From assembly GCA_905221615.1 (NCBI GenBank), contig CAJNDT010005501.1:454501-518500 (forward strand): a DNA stretch of 64,000 nucleotides, written 5' to 3'. Each line of letters begins with the position of its first letter. Position 1 is the stretch's first letter. This document shows positions 34,528 to 45,724 of the stretch, one piece after another. A program made the translations under genes and the position numbers. A model generated the notes under the pieces. That model did not search any database. It saw only the letters and a list, made by a program, of their open reading frames with translations, and had not been told where the DNA came from. This DNA comes from Symbiodinium sp. CCMP2592. Taxonomy: Eukaryota > Sar > Dinophyceae > Suessiales > Symbiodiniaceae.

Positions 34528-34712
34528 CTTACCGTTGGGTAGTAGGGAATGGAAGAATGGCAGTAATAGGCTTCTTTAAAGCGATCCTTTAAGGGATCTA
34601 TAGGGCCAGGGTTTAGGGTTTAAGGTTTGGTTAGTACGGAATGGAAGATTGGCAGTAATAGTAGTTATAATTGTACCCCATTCTCCTCCATTCCCTACTA
34701 GCCAACGGTAAG
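34528..34712. repeat. Palindromic element, family 2, copy 1
   Basis: The termini are CTTACCGTTGG and CCAACGGTAAG, with inner arms TAGTAGGGAATGGAAGAATGG and CCATTCCCTACTA. The left arm is duplicated around a short TTTAGGG insertion, giving 185 bp instead of 91. Copies 2 and 3 are at 37535 and 40308. Confidence 0.9.
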
Positions 34713-35854
34713 ACTTGCTAAGAGCCATGGCAGCCATGATCCTTGAAGAAGGCAGGAAAGCACAGGATTTGGGAGCGGAGGGCAGCAGGCCCAAACTCCA
34801 ACCCTAAACCCCAAACTATTAAGTACCCACTTAGCACTGTGAATTTCATCAACATATCATAAACTTCTGAATAAACGCAAAAACTCTAGCCTATAGCACG
34901 TCATAACTCTGAAACATGCACTTGAAAATGCTACAGTGCATCCAAACTCCAAGGCAGCACAAAACACGCATACACACGCCCACATACACCATAACTCTTG
35001 GCAGAAGCTCAAAAGAAAAGAAGCTCCAAAAACAAACTCATTATAAGCTCTACTACTGTAGGGACCTTAATGATTACAACAGAGTCTCGGAGCCCACTAT
35101 ACTATAATTATCAGAAGGAACCCCCCAAAAAAAAACAATTCAAAAGGATCTCCGGGCGCCTTCCCCAGACCAGAGGATGGGAAAGAACTGCTCGCTGACC
35201 TCGGAGCTTCCCTCTGCAAGCACGTAGCGGCCGTAGATGTAGTCCTGCAAGGGGGTTTAGGGTCTTGGCTTAGGGGTTGGGGTTCGGGGCGTCGGGGTTC
35301 AGGATATAGGGGTGTAGGGCTTAGGTTCTTGTTAGGAATTTAACTGAAGTCACCAGAATCAGGAAGTTTAGGGCTTTGTAGGGCCTAGGGTTTGGGGGTG
35401 GAAGGTTTTAGGGTTTAAGGCTTAGGGCTTAGAGGGTTTGCTACGGGTATTGAGACCCCGATATTGATCATAAAGCCAGGAATGAGCAAGAATCTCAATC
35501 AGGTTAAGCGTTGCATCTTAAACGCCGCAACATCCTTTTTCTACACATTCAAACTGTGAAGAAACCGTAAACCCTCCACCCTAAACTCTGAAAAGTGCAT
35601 TCAACACACGGCGTCCGGATGAGGCTCCGTCCGAAACTTCACATCGCCTGTGCACTTTCCGGTGTGTTTTTGCTTCGGGGCTTCAGTATATTAGGAGTAT
35701 AGGGTTTAGGGTTTAGGGTTTCGAGTGGATGTTTGGGCACTGCCGGCTCCAAATCCCAAGCAGGCCGGCTTTCCACGATCTCCAACAGATTAAATACAAC
35801 TACAGTAGATGATGTGCTGTGGCTCAACTCTTCTTTTCTGCCTTGGCTCACTGC
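34713..35854. other. No gene recognised
   Basis: A-rich and heptamer-rich DNA, with a TTTAGGG patch at 35700-35730. No supported exon. Confidence 0.35.
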
Positions 35855-36946
35855 TCAAAGGTTGCCATCCCACAGCGCGCAGCGCACGCCTGTCTCCCTC
35901 AGCGCGTTGTAGCGGCGAGTGGATTCTGCTGTGACGGCAGGGGAGTTCCTGGCATACTGGGCAACCCCCCTACCACGCAGGCCTTGCCACTCCTCGAAAA
36001 TCTGATCCCTCAGAACACTCATGGCCGGGGCTAACCACTCTGCCATTTCCAAGATTCGCTTATCCTGGGTGAAAGCAGTGGCTGCAGATTTCTTCGCCGC
36101 CATCTCCTCGTCGCAAACCTCACCTTCAAAGCGCCAGTTGTAGACCAAAGGAGTCACCAGTGTCAATCTAACACTTGCAGGGGCGACTGCGTGCGTGATG
36201 TAATACCAGTCGTCATCCTTCACCGCACCAATGCCTTTGTATCTGTCGAGGAGTTGCTGCAACGCATCGCAGGGGCTGCGGCCTTTGAAGGAGAGCCCAA
36301 CTCCTGGAGGCAGAAAGCGAGGCCGCTTGCGCGGGTTGGGCGGGTTCGCGAGCTTCACCTTCAGGCTCCCGATGGTCAGGATCGGCCGTGCCGACTCCAG
36401 ACAGGTCGCTGCAGCGTCTGCATTGCACAAAGTTGCAACGGACCCCGCAGAGGCAGTGGAAGTCGATCGATCGCCTTCCCGCCTGGCTAGCTCAACTTCT
36501 TGCACATCATCCTCCGACTTGACTGTGAGGCATCGCTTTCGGGATTCCCTCGGCGAAGGCAGCACGGTGCCTTCTTCGATATTGGTACCCTCGCACTCCA
36601 CGCTGTCAGCCAAATGCCACGCGGTGCTGTCCTCGAACTTAGCATCCTTGAACTCCACGCTGCCAGCAGAATACCATTCGAGCTTCGTTCCCTCGCACTC
36701 CATGCTGTCAGCCGAATGCCACACGGTGTCTTCTTCGTTCTTGGCTCCCTGGCACTCCACGCTGTCAGCCAAATGCCACGCGGTGCTGTCCTCGAACTTA
36801 GCATCCTTGAACTCCACGCTGTCAGCCAAATGCCACGCGGTGTCTTCTTCGTTCTTAACTCCCTGGCACTCCACGCTGGTGCCTTCGTCGATCACAACAT
36901 CCTCGAACTCCATGCCGGCAGCCGAATACCATGCGGTGCCATCCGC
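35855..36946 (-). CDS. Repeat protein with dsRNA-binding-like domain
   Basis: The minus-strand exon starts after the acceptor AAGAAGCTTAG at 36946 and stays open to a TGA at 35855; the first ATG is at 36913 (352 codons from there). The N-terminal third is about six imperfect 19-residue repeats of the type VEFKDAKFEDSTAWHLADS, encoded by 57-bp DNA repeats. After a Ser/Thr and basic linker (KRCLTVKSEDD, NPPNPRKRPRF), residues about 215-285 read SPCDALQQLLDRYKG, DDDWYYITHAV, NWRFEGEVCDEEMAAKKSAA. This resembles the alpha-beta-beta-beta-alpha layout of dsRNA-binding motifs, with conserved xAKKxAA at the start of the last helix. The fold is an inference. The frame upstream of the acceptor continues in phase but for one TAG, so the exon boundary is not certain. 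Confidence 0.6.
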   Translation of the reverse strand, partial: ADGTAWYSAAGMEFEDVVIDEGTSVECQGVKNEEDTAWHLADSVEFKDAKFEDSTAWHLADSVECQGAKNEEDTVWHSADSMECEGTKLEWYSAGSVEFKDAKFEDSTAWHLADSVECEGTNIEEGTVLPSPRESRKRCLTVKSEDDVQEVELARREGDRSTSTASAGSVATLCNADAAATCLESARPILTIGSLKVKLANPPNPRKRPRFLPPGVGLSFKGRSPCDALQQLLDRYKGIGAVKDDDWYYITHAVAPASVRLTLVTPLVYNWRFEGEVCDEEMAAKKSAATAFTQDKRILEMAEWLAPAMSVLRDQIFEEWQGLRGRGVAQYARNSPAVTAESTRRYNALRETGVRCALWDGNL

Positions 36947-37534
36947 CTAAGCTTCTTTGATCTCCTGCTTGGGCTTGAGGCTGACACCGCATTTGCCAGA
37001 ATGCTTCTCGGGACTTGACCCCGGATTGTGCGAGCCTGAACTTGCACTTGCAGTGATGCTCTGGGAACTGCTGATGTCTTCGTGACTGGGAAGCCCACAA
37101 CCTCAGACCCTGAATGCTCTGAAACCCGAACCCAGAAAGCCCCAATACTCCTACATTCAGCAACATACTCTGAATCGTCTTTAGGATCGCTGTATAAGTG
37201 TTCCTAAGCTTTGGCTCCATGTTCAGCTCTATCTATTGTGGGGGCTCCAGGACCTACACTGCCCTAATCCCTGCAACCCTTTAACTTCCAACCCTCAAGC
37301 GCTTCAACTTCAAAGCTCTTAACCCGACAACCCCGAAATCGCAGAGAAACCCCATCAAAGGCCCTCGAAAATGAAACTGCGCCACCCCAAACCCCCCTTC
37401 AGCCCTGCAGAGCCCATACTAAATCCCCAAAAAGAGGCCAGCGCTCAAAATTCCTCCCTGCAGCCTCGCAAGAGATGTACGCCCAAGGCCCGCCGAGGCC
37501 GATCCTGCGCAGAGGTAGTCGGACCCAGAGTTTA
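36947..37534. other. Possible upstream exon of the dsRBD-like gene
   Basis: Directly upstream on the minus strand, 36950-37060 reads SGSHNPGSSPEKHSGKCGVS then LKPKQEIKEA and a TAG, in the same frame as the downstream exon. It may be coding. The rest is C-sense heptamer remnants. Confidence 0.3.
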
Positions 37535-37625
37535 CTTACCTTATGTCAATAGGGAATGGAGGAATGGGGCAAATTTATAACTACTATTACTACCATTCTT
37601 CCATTCCCTACTAACCAAAGGTAAG
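37535..37625. repeat. Palindromic element, family 2, copy 2
   Basis: Ends CTTACC and GGTAAG; arms AATAGGGAATGGAGGAATGG and CCATTCTTCCATTCCCTA. 91 bp. Confidence 0.9.
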
Positions 37626-37981
37626 TTTAGGGCCTCCAGATTTCAAGGTTTAGGGCACCGGGTTTAGGGATTGAGGCTTCAGTGACTTTCTCCGGTTTGT
37701 TGGGCAGTTCAGGGGTTTTCGGGGCTTGTGGAACTTTGGGGTTTCGGAGTTTTCAAGATTTTTAGGGCGGGCGTTTGGGGCTTAGCGCGGAGAGGCTTAT
37801 AGGGGCTTAGGGGCTTAGGGTTGAAAGTCTAGGGTTTGGGGTGTTTGTGGCGCTTGGTGCGTTTAGTGCCCAAGGTTTATGATGTAAGACTTGGGGCGCA
37901 GGTTTAGGACAAGGATGTAACACTCGTATATTTAACTTTGGGGCCATCTCATGCTTCATGCCTGACGGCTGAGCTTACAAA
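37626..37981. other. G-sense heptamer-rich DNA
   Basis: TTTAGGG remnants; nothing coding seen. Confidence 0.4.
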
Positions 37982-38086
37982 CCCAGAGACTCCAAAACCC
38001 CTTAATTAAGGAATATACCTTAAATTATAGTAGGATCCATAATATGATTTACGGCTCCTGAATTAAGGGATATTGGAGTCTCTGGG
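37982..38086. repeat. Palindromic element, family 1, copy 3
   Basis: Same termini as at 8298 (CCCAGAGACTCC and GGAGTCTCTGGG), 105 bp, about 29 kb away from the first two copies. Confidence 0.9.
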
Positions 38087-39563
38087 AAACCAGGCTCAGG
38101 ATTTACGGAGTTCAAGAAGCTTGGTGTTGGAAGTCTCGCGGCGTGGAGACTCGAAGGGTCAGGAGCGCAAGGTGTGGGCTTCAAGTCTATACCTTGGGTA
38201 CGTACTGCCCGCACCCTGTAGCAATCTATACTAGCATCATTTTAGAGGCTACATATGATTATATTATGAGCAATATCCAACTGTTACAGAATGGGGGAAA
38301 TACCCAATCCATACCTACGATCGGCAGGCAGAATTTGTGCCTGATGGAACTTTCCGCCGGCTTGATGAAGCTTTCTTCGATCCAAGGTTACCTTGTGATT
38401 GGGATCGTTTTTCTTAACCGTCTCAACTCTGAAACCTAAACCCTACACCCTAAAAATCCTAAAACCTAAACCTCAAACTCCAATTTTTCAACTCCCGCAC
38501 ACGCAAACCACAACCTTGACTCGCCCGATGTGAAGCCAACCCTAACAAGGGACTTTAAATCTTTGCAATAAGGTTTTGAGGTATAGTCTAGTGTAATTAC
38601 ATCAAGGAGCCGTAAGGAATTCTATAGTCAGAAGCAATAACTTCAAACGATTACACATCACTCAGCCACCCGTGCGCCCAGCAATCGAGACCCTCTAACC
38701 TCCAACTCTCTCATCTTCAAAACTCCGAACTCTCAACCTCCAGGCTCCAAACCCTCTTGAGCCGTCGCCTACCTGAACTCATGAACCCTGCAGCGAACCC
38801 TAAACCTACAAATTTCGAAACCCCAAAACCGTACCCGACTCCTGAAGCCGAAGCACACCACACCCGGAACGTTCAGTCCTTGGTCGTGTTCGGGCCCGAG
38901 CCGTGCCAGACGTCCTTCCGCGTGCACCCCAAAGGGTGGCTGTTGGCTTCAGATGTAAGAAGGTTGAGGGTTCAAAACAATGTTGAAATGTAGGGGTGAA
39001 GGCGTTTTAGAGTCTGGGGGACAACGATTTAAGATTGAAAACAGTACATCACAGGCTCCTGGGCTTAGGCCCTTAGAGTCTTATGTTCTTAGCCTTGGGG
39101 GTTAGGTTGGCCGGTCCTACGCTGCGCGTCCTCAAAAGCCTTGCTTGTGGAGACTTGACAAGTAACGCGGGGCCTGAACTGAACATGTTCTTATTGTATG
39201 TCATAGTGTATTCGCATAGGGGGGCTACAACAGAATGGATTAATTAACCAGTCTAGCCCCGTAATCCCCGAGTTGAAACTTGAGGTCTTGGTGCTCTGAA
39301 AAAATTGGAAGACCTAGGGTTATCATGATAATCGGATGTCAAGCCGACCTACGAAATCCCCTGATCATTCGAGGAAACTTCTGGCTCATAAACCTAGATT
39401 CCTTCAAGGCCATCACATGCCGATCCCGGGCGGCCTGTGAGCGACGTACCTGCAGATCCCAGGCCTGGAACCCCCAAGAATCAGGGAAAAGGGGAGGGAG
39501 GGGGGCCGGGCCTATGCCCCAAGAGTAGCGGGTTTACGAATACCCACGAATGCCGCGCTCAAA
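38087..39563. other. No confident gene
   Basis: The plus frame at 38143-38439 is open (MSNIQLLQNGGNTQSIPTIG) but has no splice support. The rest is heptamer-rich. Confidence 0.3.
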
Positions 39564-39674
39564 ATGCAAAACGCAACCATGGGCGAGCCGCAAGAATCCG
39601 AGCATTTCCTGGTGATGGAAGACGGCGGCGCCGCAGGGCACCTCGTGTCTAGAGTGTTTTGTGAAAGGCTTTAG
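39564..39674 (+). CDS. Possible first exon, plus strand
   Basis: ATG at 39564, second in-frame ATG at 39579. The frame reads MQNATMGEPQESEHFLVMED then GGAAGHLVSRVFCERL and meets a TAG at 39672. A donor (CTC|GTGTCT) within it would cut it after GHL. Acidic, coding-like composition, no family recognised. It could be the start of a gene continuing right. Confidence 0.4.
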   Translation: MQNATMGEPQESEHFLVMEDGGAAGHLVSRVFCERL

Positions 39675-39962
39675 GAGTTTAGCCGTTTGCCCTTCAGCAG
39701 CACGGGATCAGAACCTCAGGGTTTTAGAGGCGCAGGGGGTTTCTTGAGGCCAAATGGTCAACAGAGGCCGCGTGCTTGGTTCACTCCCTTGACCCTGAAG
39801 CCATAAACCCTGAAACTGATCTTCCCAACTCTTAGTCGGAAGCCCGTCCCCCTCACGCCATTCGCCTAAACCCTGCAAACCCTATAACCCCCAGACTTCG
39901 ATACAAATCCCTCAAGCTCCACTCCAACCCCACGACCCCCACCAAAAAAAAAAACGAAAAGC

Positions 39963-40033
39963 CTTGAGGCGCTTGATCTCCAGCTCCGCCCCGGCGGCGG
40001 CCGCTGCCGCGCGCACGGAAGAGAGCCTGGGCT
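39963..40033 (-). CDS. Exon-like island, minus strand
   Basis: GC-rich segment that reads LQKQPRLSSVRAAAAAAGAE then LEIKRLKAF on the minus strand, followed by heptamer-type DNA. The C-terminal part looks like a coiled coil. Boundaries are approximate. Confidence 0.3.
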
Positions 40034-40307
40034 GCTTTTGAAGTCTTTTTGCTATTTCGGGATTTCGGCGCCTCGGGTTTGGGAGTTCAGGGGTTGAGGC
40101 TTCAGGTGCTCAGGAATTGAGGGTCTCGGGTTCAGGCTTTGGGGTTCAGAGTTGAAGGGGCCAGGGGTTAAAGGGAGTAGGACTAAGGGGCTTAAGGGTT
40201 GAGGGTTTAGGGTTTTTAGGACTCAGGATCCCGCATCAAGAAAGAGAAGATTCATAGGTTTGAAGTCATCTCAAAGACCCGTTTGTTGTTGAGCGTAGCT
40301 CCCAAAA

Positions 40308-40398
40308 CTTACCTTTGCTTAGTAGGGAATGGAGGAATGGGGTACAATTATAACTACTATTACTACCATTCTTCCATTCCCTACTAACCAACGGTAAG
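40308..40398. repeat. Palindromic element, family 2, copy 3
   Basis: Ends CTTACC and GGTAAG; arms TTAGTAGGGAATGGAGGAAT and ATTCTTCCATTCCCTACTAA. 91 bp, very similar to copy 2. Confidence 0.9.
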
Positions 40399-43300
40399 AA
40401 AAAGATCTGTGCATGTTGACGGTTGATCGGGACACTAGCTTGTCTGCTCTGCCTTTCGGAAAGGACTCAGGCGGCTTGGGTGTGAGGGTCTGCGTAAGTC
40501 AGGCTCGGGGGTCTCGGCTAAAAGCGCTTTGAGGAAGCCGAAGCATACAGCTTTTCATCACCGGCACGAAAACTCTGCTCATGCATCGCTTCAGAGTATT
40601 TCGACTCCCTCCCACGACCGCAACAGTGGCATGGTTGCCATAGCCCGGTCGAGGCGCCGGCGCCCCACATGTCTCCACTGGCAGGATGGCCATGAAGTGC
40701 TTTTGCATCTTTACGGCATACGCGTCGTCTAAACATGAGACGAGCACGGTTGTCGGGTAGCAAGAACATCAGCGTCGATGCCGGGATGAACCCTCTCGTT
40801 TGAGGTGCATGTAAGTGGATCGATCAAGATTGCAGACTGTGAGCCCCACTGCCCAAACATTCAATGATCCACAAGACTCACAACTCCACCTTGCGTGTAG
40901 AGGAAGGTAGTAAATGAGACAGAATGGCTGTCCCAGGTAGCACCAGACCTAAAACCTTAAACCCCAAACCCTGAAACCTGCCTCCACAACCTCGAACACC
41001 GCAAGAAACCACAAACTCTAAACATTTGGCCCCGGCTTAACCCCAGGATGTGAAATCCGGATCACACACACACACACACACTCTACAAAACCCCTAAGGC
41101 CCTGGCAAAACCCCGACAGACCCCTCGTTAAAACCCCTGTGAAACATCTTCAAAGCCTGAAACCTGCGAACCTGCAATATGCGCTGGAGCACTCGTCATC
41201 CGCACCATGGAATGCAGACTCCGCAGCTGAAGCCTGACCAAAGGTGATGGGTTTCCATTCATTGTTGAAGGTTTGGCTTTGGGGTTAGGATTTAGGGTTT
41301 GGGTTAGGGTTTACGGGTTAAGTTTAGAGTGCAGTGCAGGTCATATGCAGGCTCGTGCACATTGAATCTTAAAACCCTACATGCACCCTGAACAAGGCAC
41401 CTGTTTAAGGACTTGCATACGGATACCAAAGAAGCAAACTATATTCGGGTGTGGGTACCAACCCATTAAGCCCTTGTTGAACCCCATCCTCATTCCGATC
41501 GATTGCAACTGAGTCCATTGACTTCTTCTTGGGTTCAGGATTTCTACGGAACCCCTCAGGTTTCATGGGCGAGAAGGGTTGGAAGGTGTACAAAGCATGC
41601 TGTGACTGTTTGTACTACTATAGTGGTTCAAGCTGGTGTTTATTGCTACTGTTGGCTTCAGGAACGGTACGAGGGTACGAGTGCAGGTATTTTGGTTGCC
41701 ACTCGCGTTCTTATGACAACTAGTACAACTTTTCAAAGCCACAGTCTGCAATTTAGGCAAAAGAACTTCATATGTGAAGCTCGGTCGGCTATTCAATGCG
41801 CAAAAACTATAACCAAAGCCAATCCTAAGCGCTAAAACGTTACAACCAAAAACCATGAAAACGCTTAGCTGAATATCCCAACTCAGCCCTAAGCCCTAAA
41901 CTCTAGATGCCGTGACCCCTAAATCCCCTCGACACAAGCCTTGCCCATGAACCCTTCAAGCTCTGTCTAACCCGTTTCCTCACACTGCCTTATGCCCGCT
42001 CACGGGCGAGCGACTGGGAGCAAAAACATCGAACTACAACTGCTTCGGGTTTAAGTATAACGTCTAAGGTTTAGGGTCGAGGGGGGTGGGGTTTCATGTT
42101 AAGGATTTCGGGTCGAGGCTTTAGTTTGGGGCTGAATGCTGAGGGTTTACGGCTCAGTGCTTGGTGTTTACGGCTGAGGCTTTCATTTCTAGGGCAATCA
42201 GGTTGGGGCGTGGGGAAGCAAGCCTTTACGCCGACATTGCTACACCGAGCTAAACCTGCAGCCCCAAAGACAGGAGTTGCAGCCAGGGTTTCTGGTTTAA
42301 GGTTTAGCGTTTTGGGATTCTTGGGGCTTTCGGGCTTCGGGGTTTGAGGTTTGAGCATTGAGGCTTTGGGTATAGTGGGTATAGGATGTTCGAGCTCAAA
42401 TCGGATTCAAAATAACACTCCCACAAAGCTCACTTCCAACATCAAGATGGCCCAACGATGGTATCGAACCGGTAGAAAGGCAGCAAGACCGGGTAGCTTT
42501 CATGTCATACAGCCTGAACCCCTAAACTCTAAACCCTAAAACCTCTAAAGCTAAAGCCTGAACCTGGATCTGAGCCAGAAAGCTTTGGCAGCTGGCCACC
42601 GGTGGGAGCCCACAGCATACTCGACCTCAATCGCATTTTAAGGGTTGTTTAAGGGTTTAGCGTTTGTAAGGCTTTGCTGTCGGTTTGTGAGTTATAGGTA
42701 GAAATTTAGAGGGTCTATGGTTTAGGGGCCTCCCATGCGCTACTGTGTGGTTGACGGAAAAACTTCCGGGGTCGCACAGACATTCCCTGATAACACCAGC
42801 CCTTAAAGAACCCTCGAAAGACTCCTCGAAGAAGCCCTGAAGAACCCTTGAAGAACTAGACAGGTCCCGATTACTAACATGTAACATCACATGGGACTCA
42901 GCAGCTCCGCTGCATAGGGCTTTTTTCGGGGCCTGACGGAGGCTTATGCTAGATTCCCCGAAGTAGCTGTACAAACTGATGACCATGTTGCCCGAAGTCT
43001 GTAGGGATGCAAGTACACAACAGCAAACCCGACTGCAGACGGTCGGGTCTGGGCCGCAAAGAAATCCCTAGCCCTTTCCTCCTCGACCCAAAACCCCCTC
43101 AAGACTCCAAACCCCACATTCCTACGCACCCCGAAACCTAAACCCATCACTGAAACCTAAGCCCACCAGAAGGCGAACTTCATTGTACAAGCTTTGCCAA
43201 ATCGGGTTTCGCCATCAGGGGGGCATGTCCAGCTGAAATGAAAATCCTGCCCCGGCTTAGGGCTTCGGGGTTTAGGGCTCAGGGCATTGGGTTTCGGGTT

Positions 43301-45254
43301 CCGGACCTGGGTTGAAAATTGGGATTTCAATTCTTACAAGGCCTTAAGAGTGAAGGGTCTTTGGGCCGACTACCACTCACTGAACTACTGTGGCGAAGCG
43401 CCACGCCCGTCTCCGCATCAGCATCGTCTAACGCTATCCAGACGGTGACGGAATTCTCCTCCACAGGAACGAAGTTCTGCGAAATGTACCTGCAGCCCGT
43501 TGTGTTTGGTGTCCTCCCGCCATCAACGCCAAACCAACATCCTGAACCTTCAACCCTTCGGCCCGAAGCCCTGAACCCTAAACATGTAAACCCTAAACCG
43601 GAAGCCTATGTTCCGAGCAATTCAATGCTTAGACTTGAAGAGTGAACCTTACGAACGAAACCCGATGTCACAAAAGTACTACACTTTACGACTGCAAGGG
43701 ATTACGGTCTGAGGCTTTTCGACTACTTACCTGACTGTGTCCTGGTATTCCTCTATTCGTGCCTTTCTTGTCGCCACATCATAACATCTTCGCATCGCTT
43801 CAGCAAGCCAACAACCAGCCTGCCATTTCTAGGGTTTAGCGTTTAGGGCATAGGGTGTTTTTTATAGTCGAAGACTGTTGCTGCTGTACGTCATTCTCAA
43901 AATTGGGAAAACCTTCAGGGGAGCTTGTGATCAAGATCTTACCGTACCGTCTTGGGTCTATCTTTGGGTGCCAAATACGAACTCCAATATTCCTGCGTCA
44001 CTTCACTGCACTGTTACGCCCCAGACCCTAACCCCGAAACCCTATACCTAAACCCTAAAACTCTGCGGCCCAGGCACGCGCTGTCCTGATGGTAACCCAC
44101 CCCACTTGCACCTCCATCACTGCGTGTCGGGCTCTAGGGTTTCACGTTTCAGGGCTTTCAGCCTCTAGTGTTTCAAGGCATAGCAGGGCTTAGAGGTTTT
44201 AGGGTTTTGGGGCTTAGGGGTTTCAGGGTTAGGGGTTACGAGGGATTTGTGAAACTCAGGGATCCTTTCGCAGGGGATCCTCAGGATCCTCCAGGATAGG
44301 GTCCAGAGCTTGGACGACTATGTCCAAGGGTTGAGGGTGAGCTTGACATCCAGACCCAAGGCTGCAGAGCCCCATCGAAACTTTGAGTGTGTTTTGTGCC
44401 CTTTCAGAAGAGTTGAAGGCAGGTCTCCTTCGCAGACAGCCATACACTCGTAAGCCATGAAAGCCGGTACAAAGACGCAGAGCAGCTAGGCTGCAATTGC
44501 AGGGTTTCAGGGTCGGAGTTCAGGGCTCTGTAGTGTAGTGTTTAGCGTTAGTCAGGGTTTCTGCCTTAAACCGTGCAATAAATTCAAACCAGACCCCCGC
44601 TCCACCCAAAAGCATGAAACCTGCAGGCTTCCAGAGCACGTCATCCTGACCCAAGCGAGTGCTCTTCCAACCTCAGATTTCGGAAGTAATGTTGAGAAGC
44701 GAAGGCTTGTGTTTTCGCTAGGCCTTAACGCCCCATTGCTGTAAGACACACCAACATGCCTAAACACGCGCGAAACTCTGAGAACTGCGTAAGGCTTTGA
44801 GGGTTGTGGGGTCTGGAGGTCGAGGTCTTCGGAAATCTATTACGCGTTTTGGGGTTTCTAAGACTTTGGGGCTTTGGGGTTACCCAAGGCCCTGAGCCCT
44901 AAAGACTTGAACCCTAGGCCGCGATCGCCGAACCCTGAACCCAAAGCTCTAAGCTCTGAACTTACACCCAAAGCCCGAGCCAAGCCTACAATACGACATA
45001 AACCCAAACGCGACGACACGGGACCAGACCAGCACCAGAGACCCAGAAGCCGCAAATCCTGCAGCCTAGGCCGAGCCCGGCCAAGCCCTCTCCCTGTCTG
45101 AGAGCTTACAAGGATCCGGTTTTGAAGGCTTTCGCAGAAAGTGTTTTTTGTCTTTGTCATAATCAGCTCAAAGCCTTGCAATCACAACATCAAGTGTCAA
45201 AAGGTCCAAACACCAAAGCCCCAAGGGTTTAGGTTTTACGGTTTAGGGCTAGTG
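40399..45254. other. Mostly non-coding; scattered weak frames
   Basis: The minus frame at 40499-40860 contains LNVWAVGLTVCNLDRSTYMH and FMAILPVETCGAPAPRPGYG, which look protein-like but have no defined ends. The plus frame at 43370-43510 (AIQTVTEFSSTGTKFCEMYL) is similar. A CA dinucleotide run is at 41066-41081. Heptamer remnants occur throughout (42060-42350, 43550-43600, 44020-44060). Confidence 0.3.
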
Positions 45255-45343
45255 CTCTGCCCGTCCAGCTGCCCATGAGCTCCGCCGCGAGCTGCGCAGT
45301 CCGCGCCGACAGCGCCGCCGCCGCCACGAGCGGCGACGATTTC
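45255..45343. CDS. GC-rich exon-like island, strand uncertain
   Basis: On the minus strand it follows the acceptor AAGCTTCCAG and reads KSSPLVAAAALSARTAQLAA then ELMGSWTGRALA. On the plus strand it reads MSSAASCAVRADSAAAATSG then DDFLEASG. It contrasts in base composition with the heptamer-rich flanks, so it is probably coding, but I cannot choose the strand with confidence. Confidence 0.35.
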
Positions 45344-45625
45344 CTGGAAGCTTCGGGTCCAGAGTCTAGGGCCTAGGGGTTGACGAGCTGGCAATCACTT
45401 CGGGTTCAGAGTTTAGGGGCTTAGGGTCTAGGGGCTTAGTGGCAATCACTGCTTCAGTCACTACGAAGCTTTGGGGGTTTAGGGTTTTGGGGCTCCAGGC
45501 TGTATTTAGTTAACAGTTTTAGGGTTAGTTGCTCTGTGGGGGAGAAGGGATGTGCCTTAAGGCTTACGTGTTCAGGTTTTGGAGGTTTGGGTTTAGGTTT
45601 TGTGCGTGGGTAACTGAATCACAAG

Positions 45626-45710
45626 CTACGCGCAAGCATTCACGGAGGCAAACTACAAGAAGCTGCACGATGGATATCACGAGGGACAGTGTGACCTTAC
45701 CAGCGCTGTG
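45626..45710 (+). CDS. Exon-like island, plus strand
   Basis: It ends at a consensus donor (GCTGTG|GTATGT) and starts after CTGAATCACAAG. The frame reads YAQAFTEANYKKLHDGYHEG then QCDLTSAV. Composition (Tyr, Lys, His, Asp) is strongly protein-like. It lies only 15 bp from the minus-strand exon at 45725, on the opposite strand. Confidence 0.4.
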
Positions 45711-45724
45711 GTATGTCCATAAAC

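Noticed and set aside
36191..37018. Plus-strand frames of 172 and 239 codons opposite the 19-residue repeat gene
   Set aside because: The periodic repeats keep all frames open; only the minus frame continues into a domain-like sequence.
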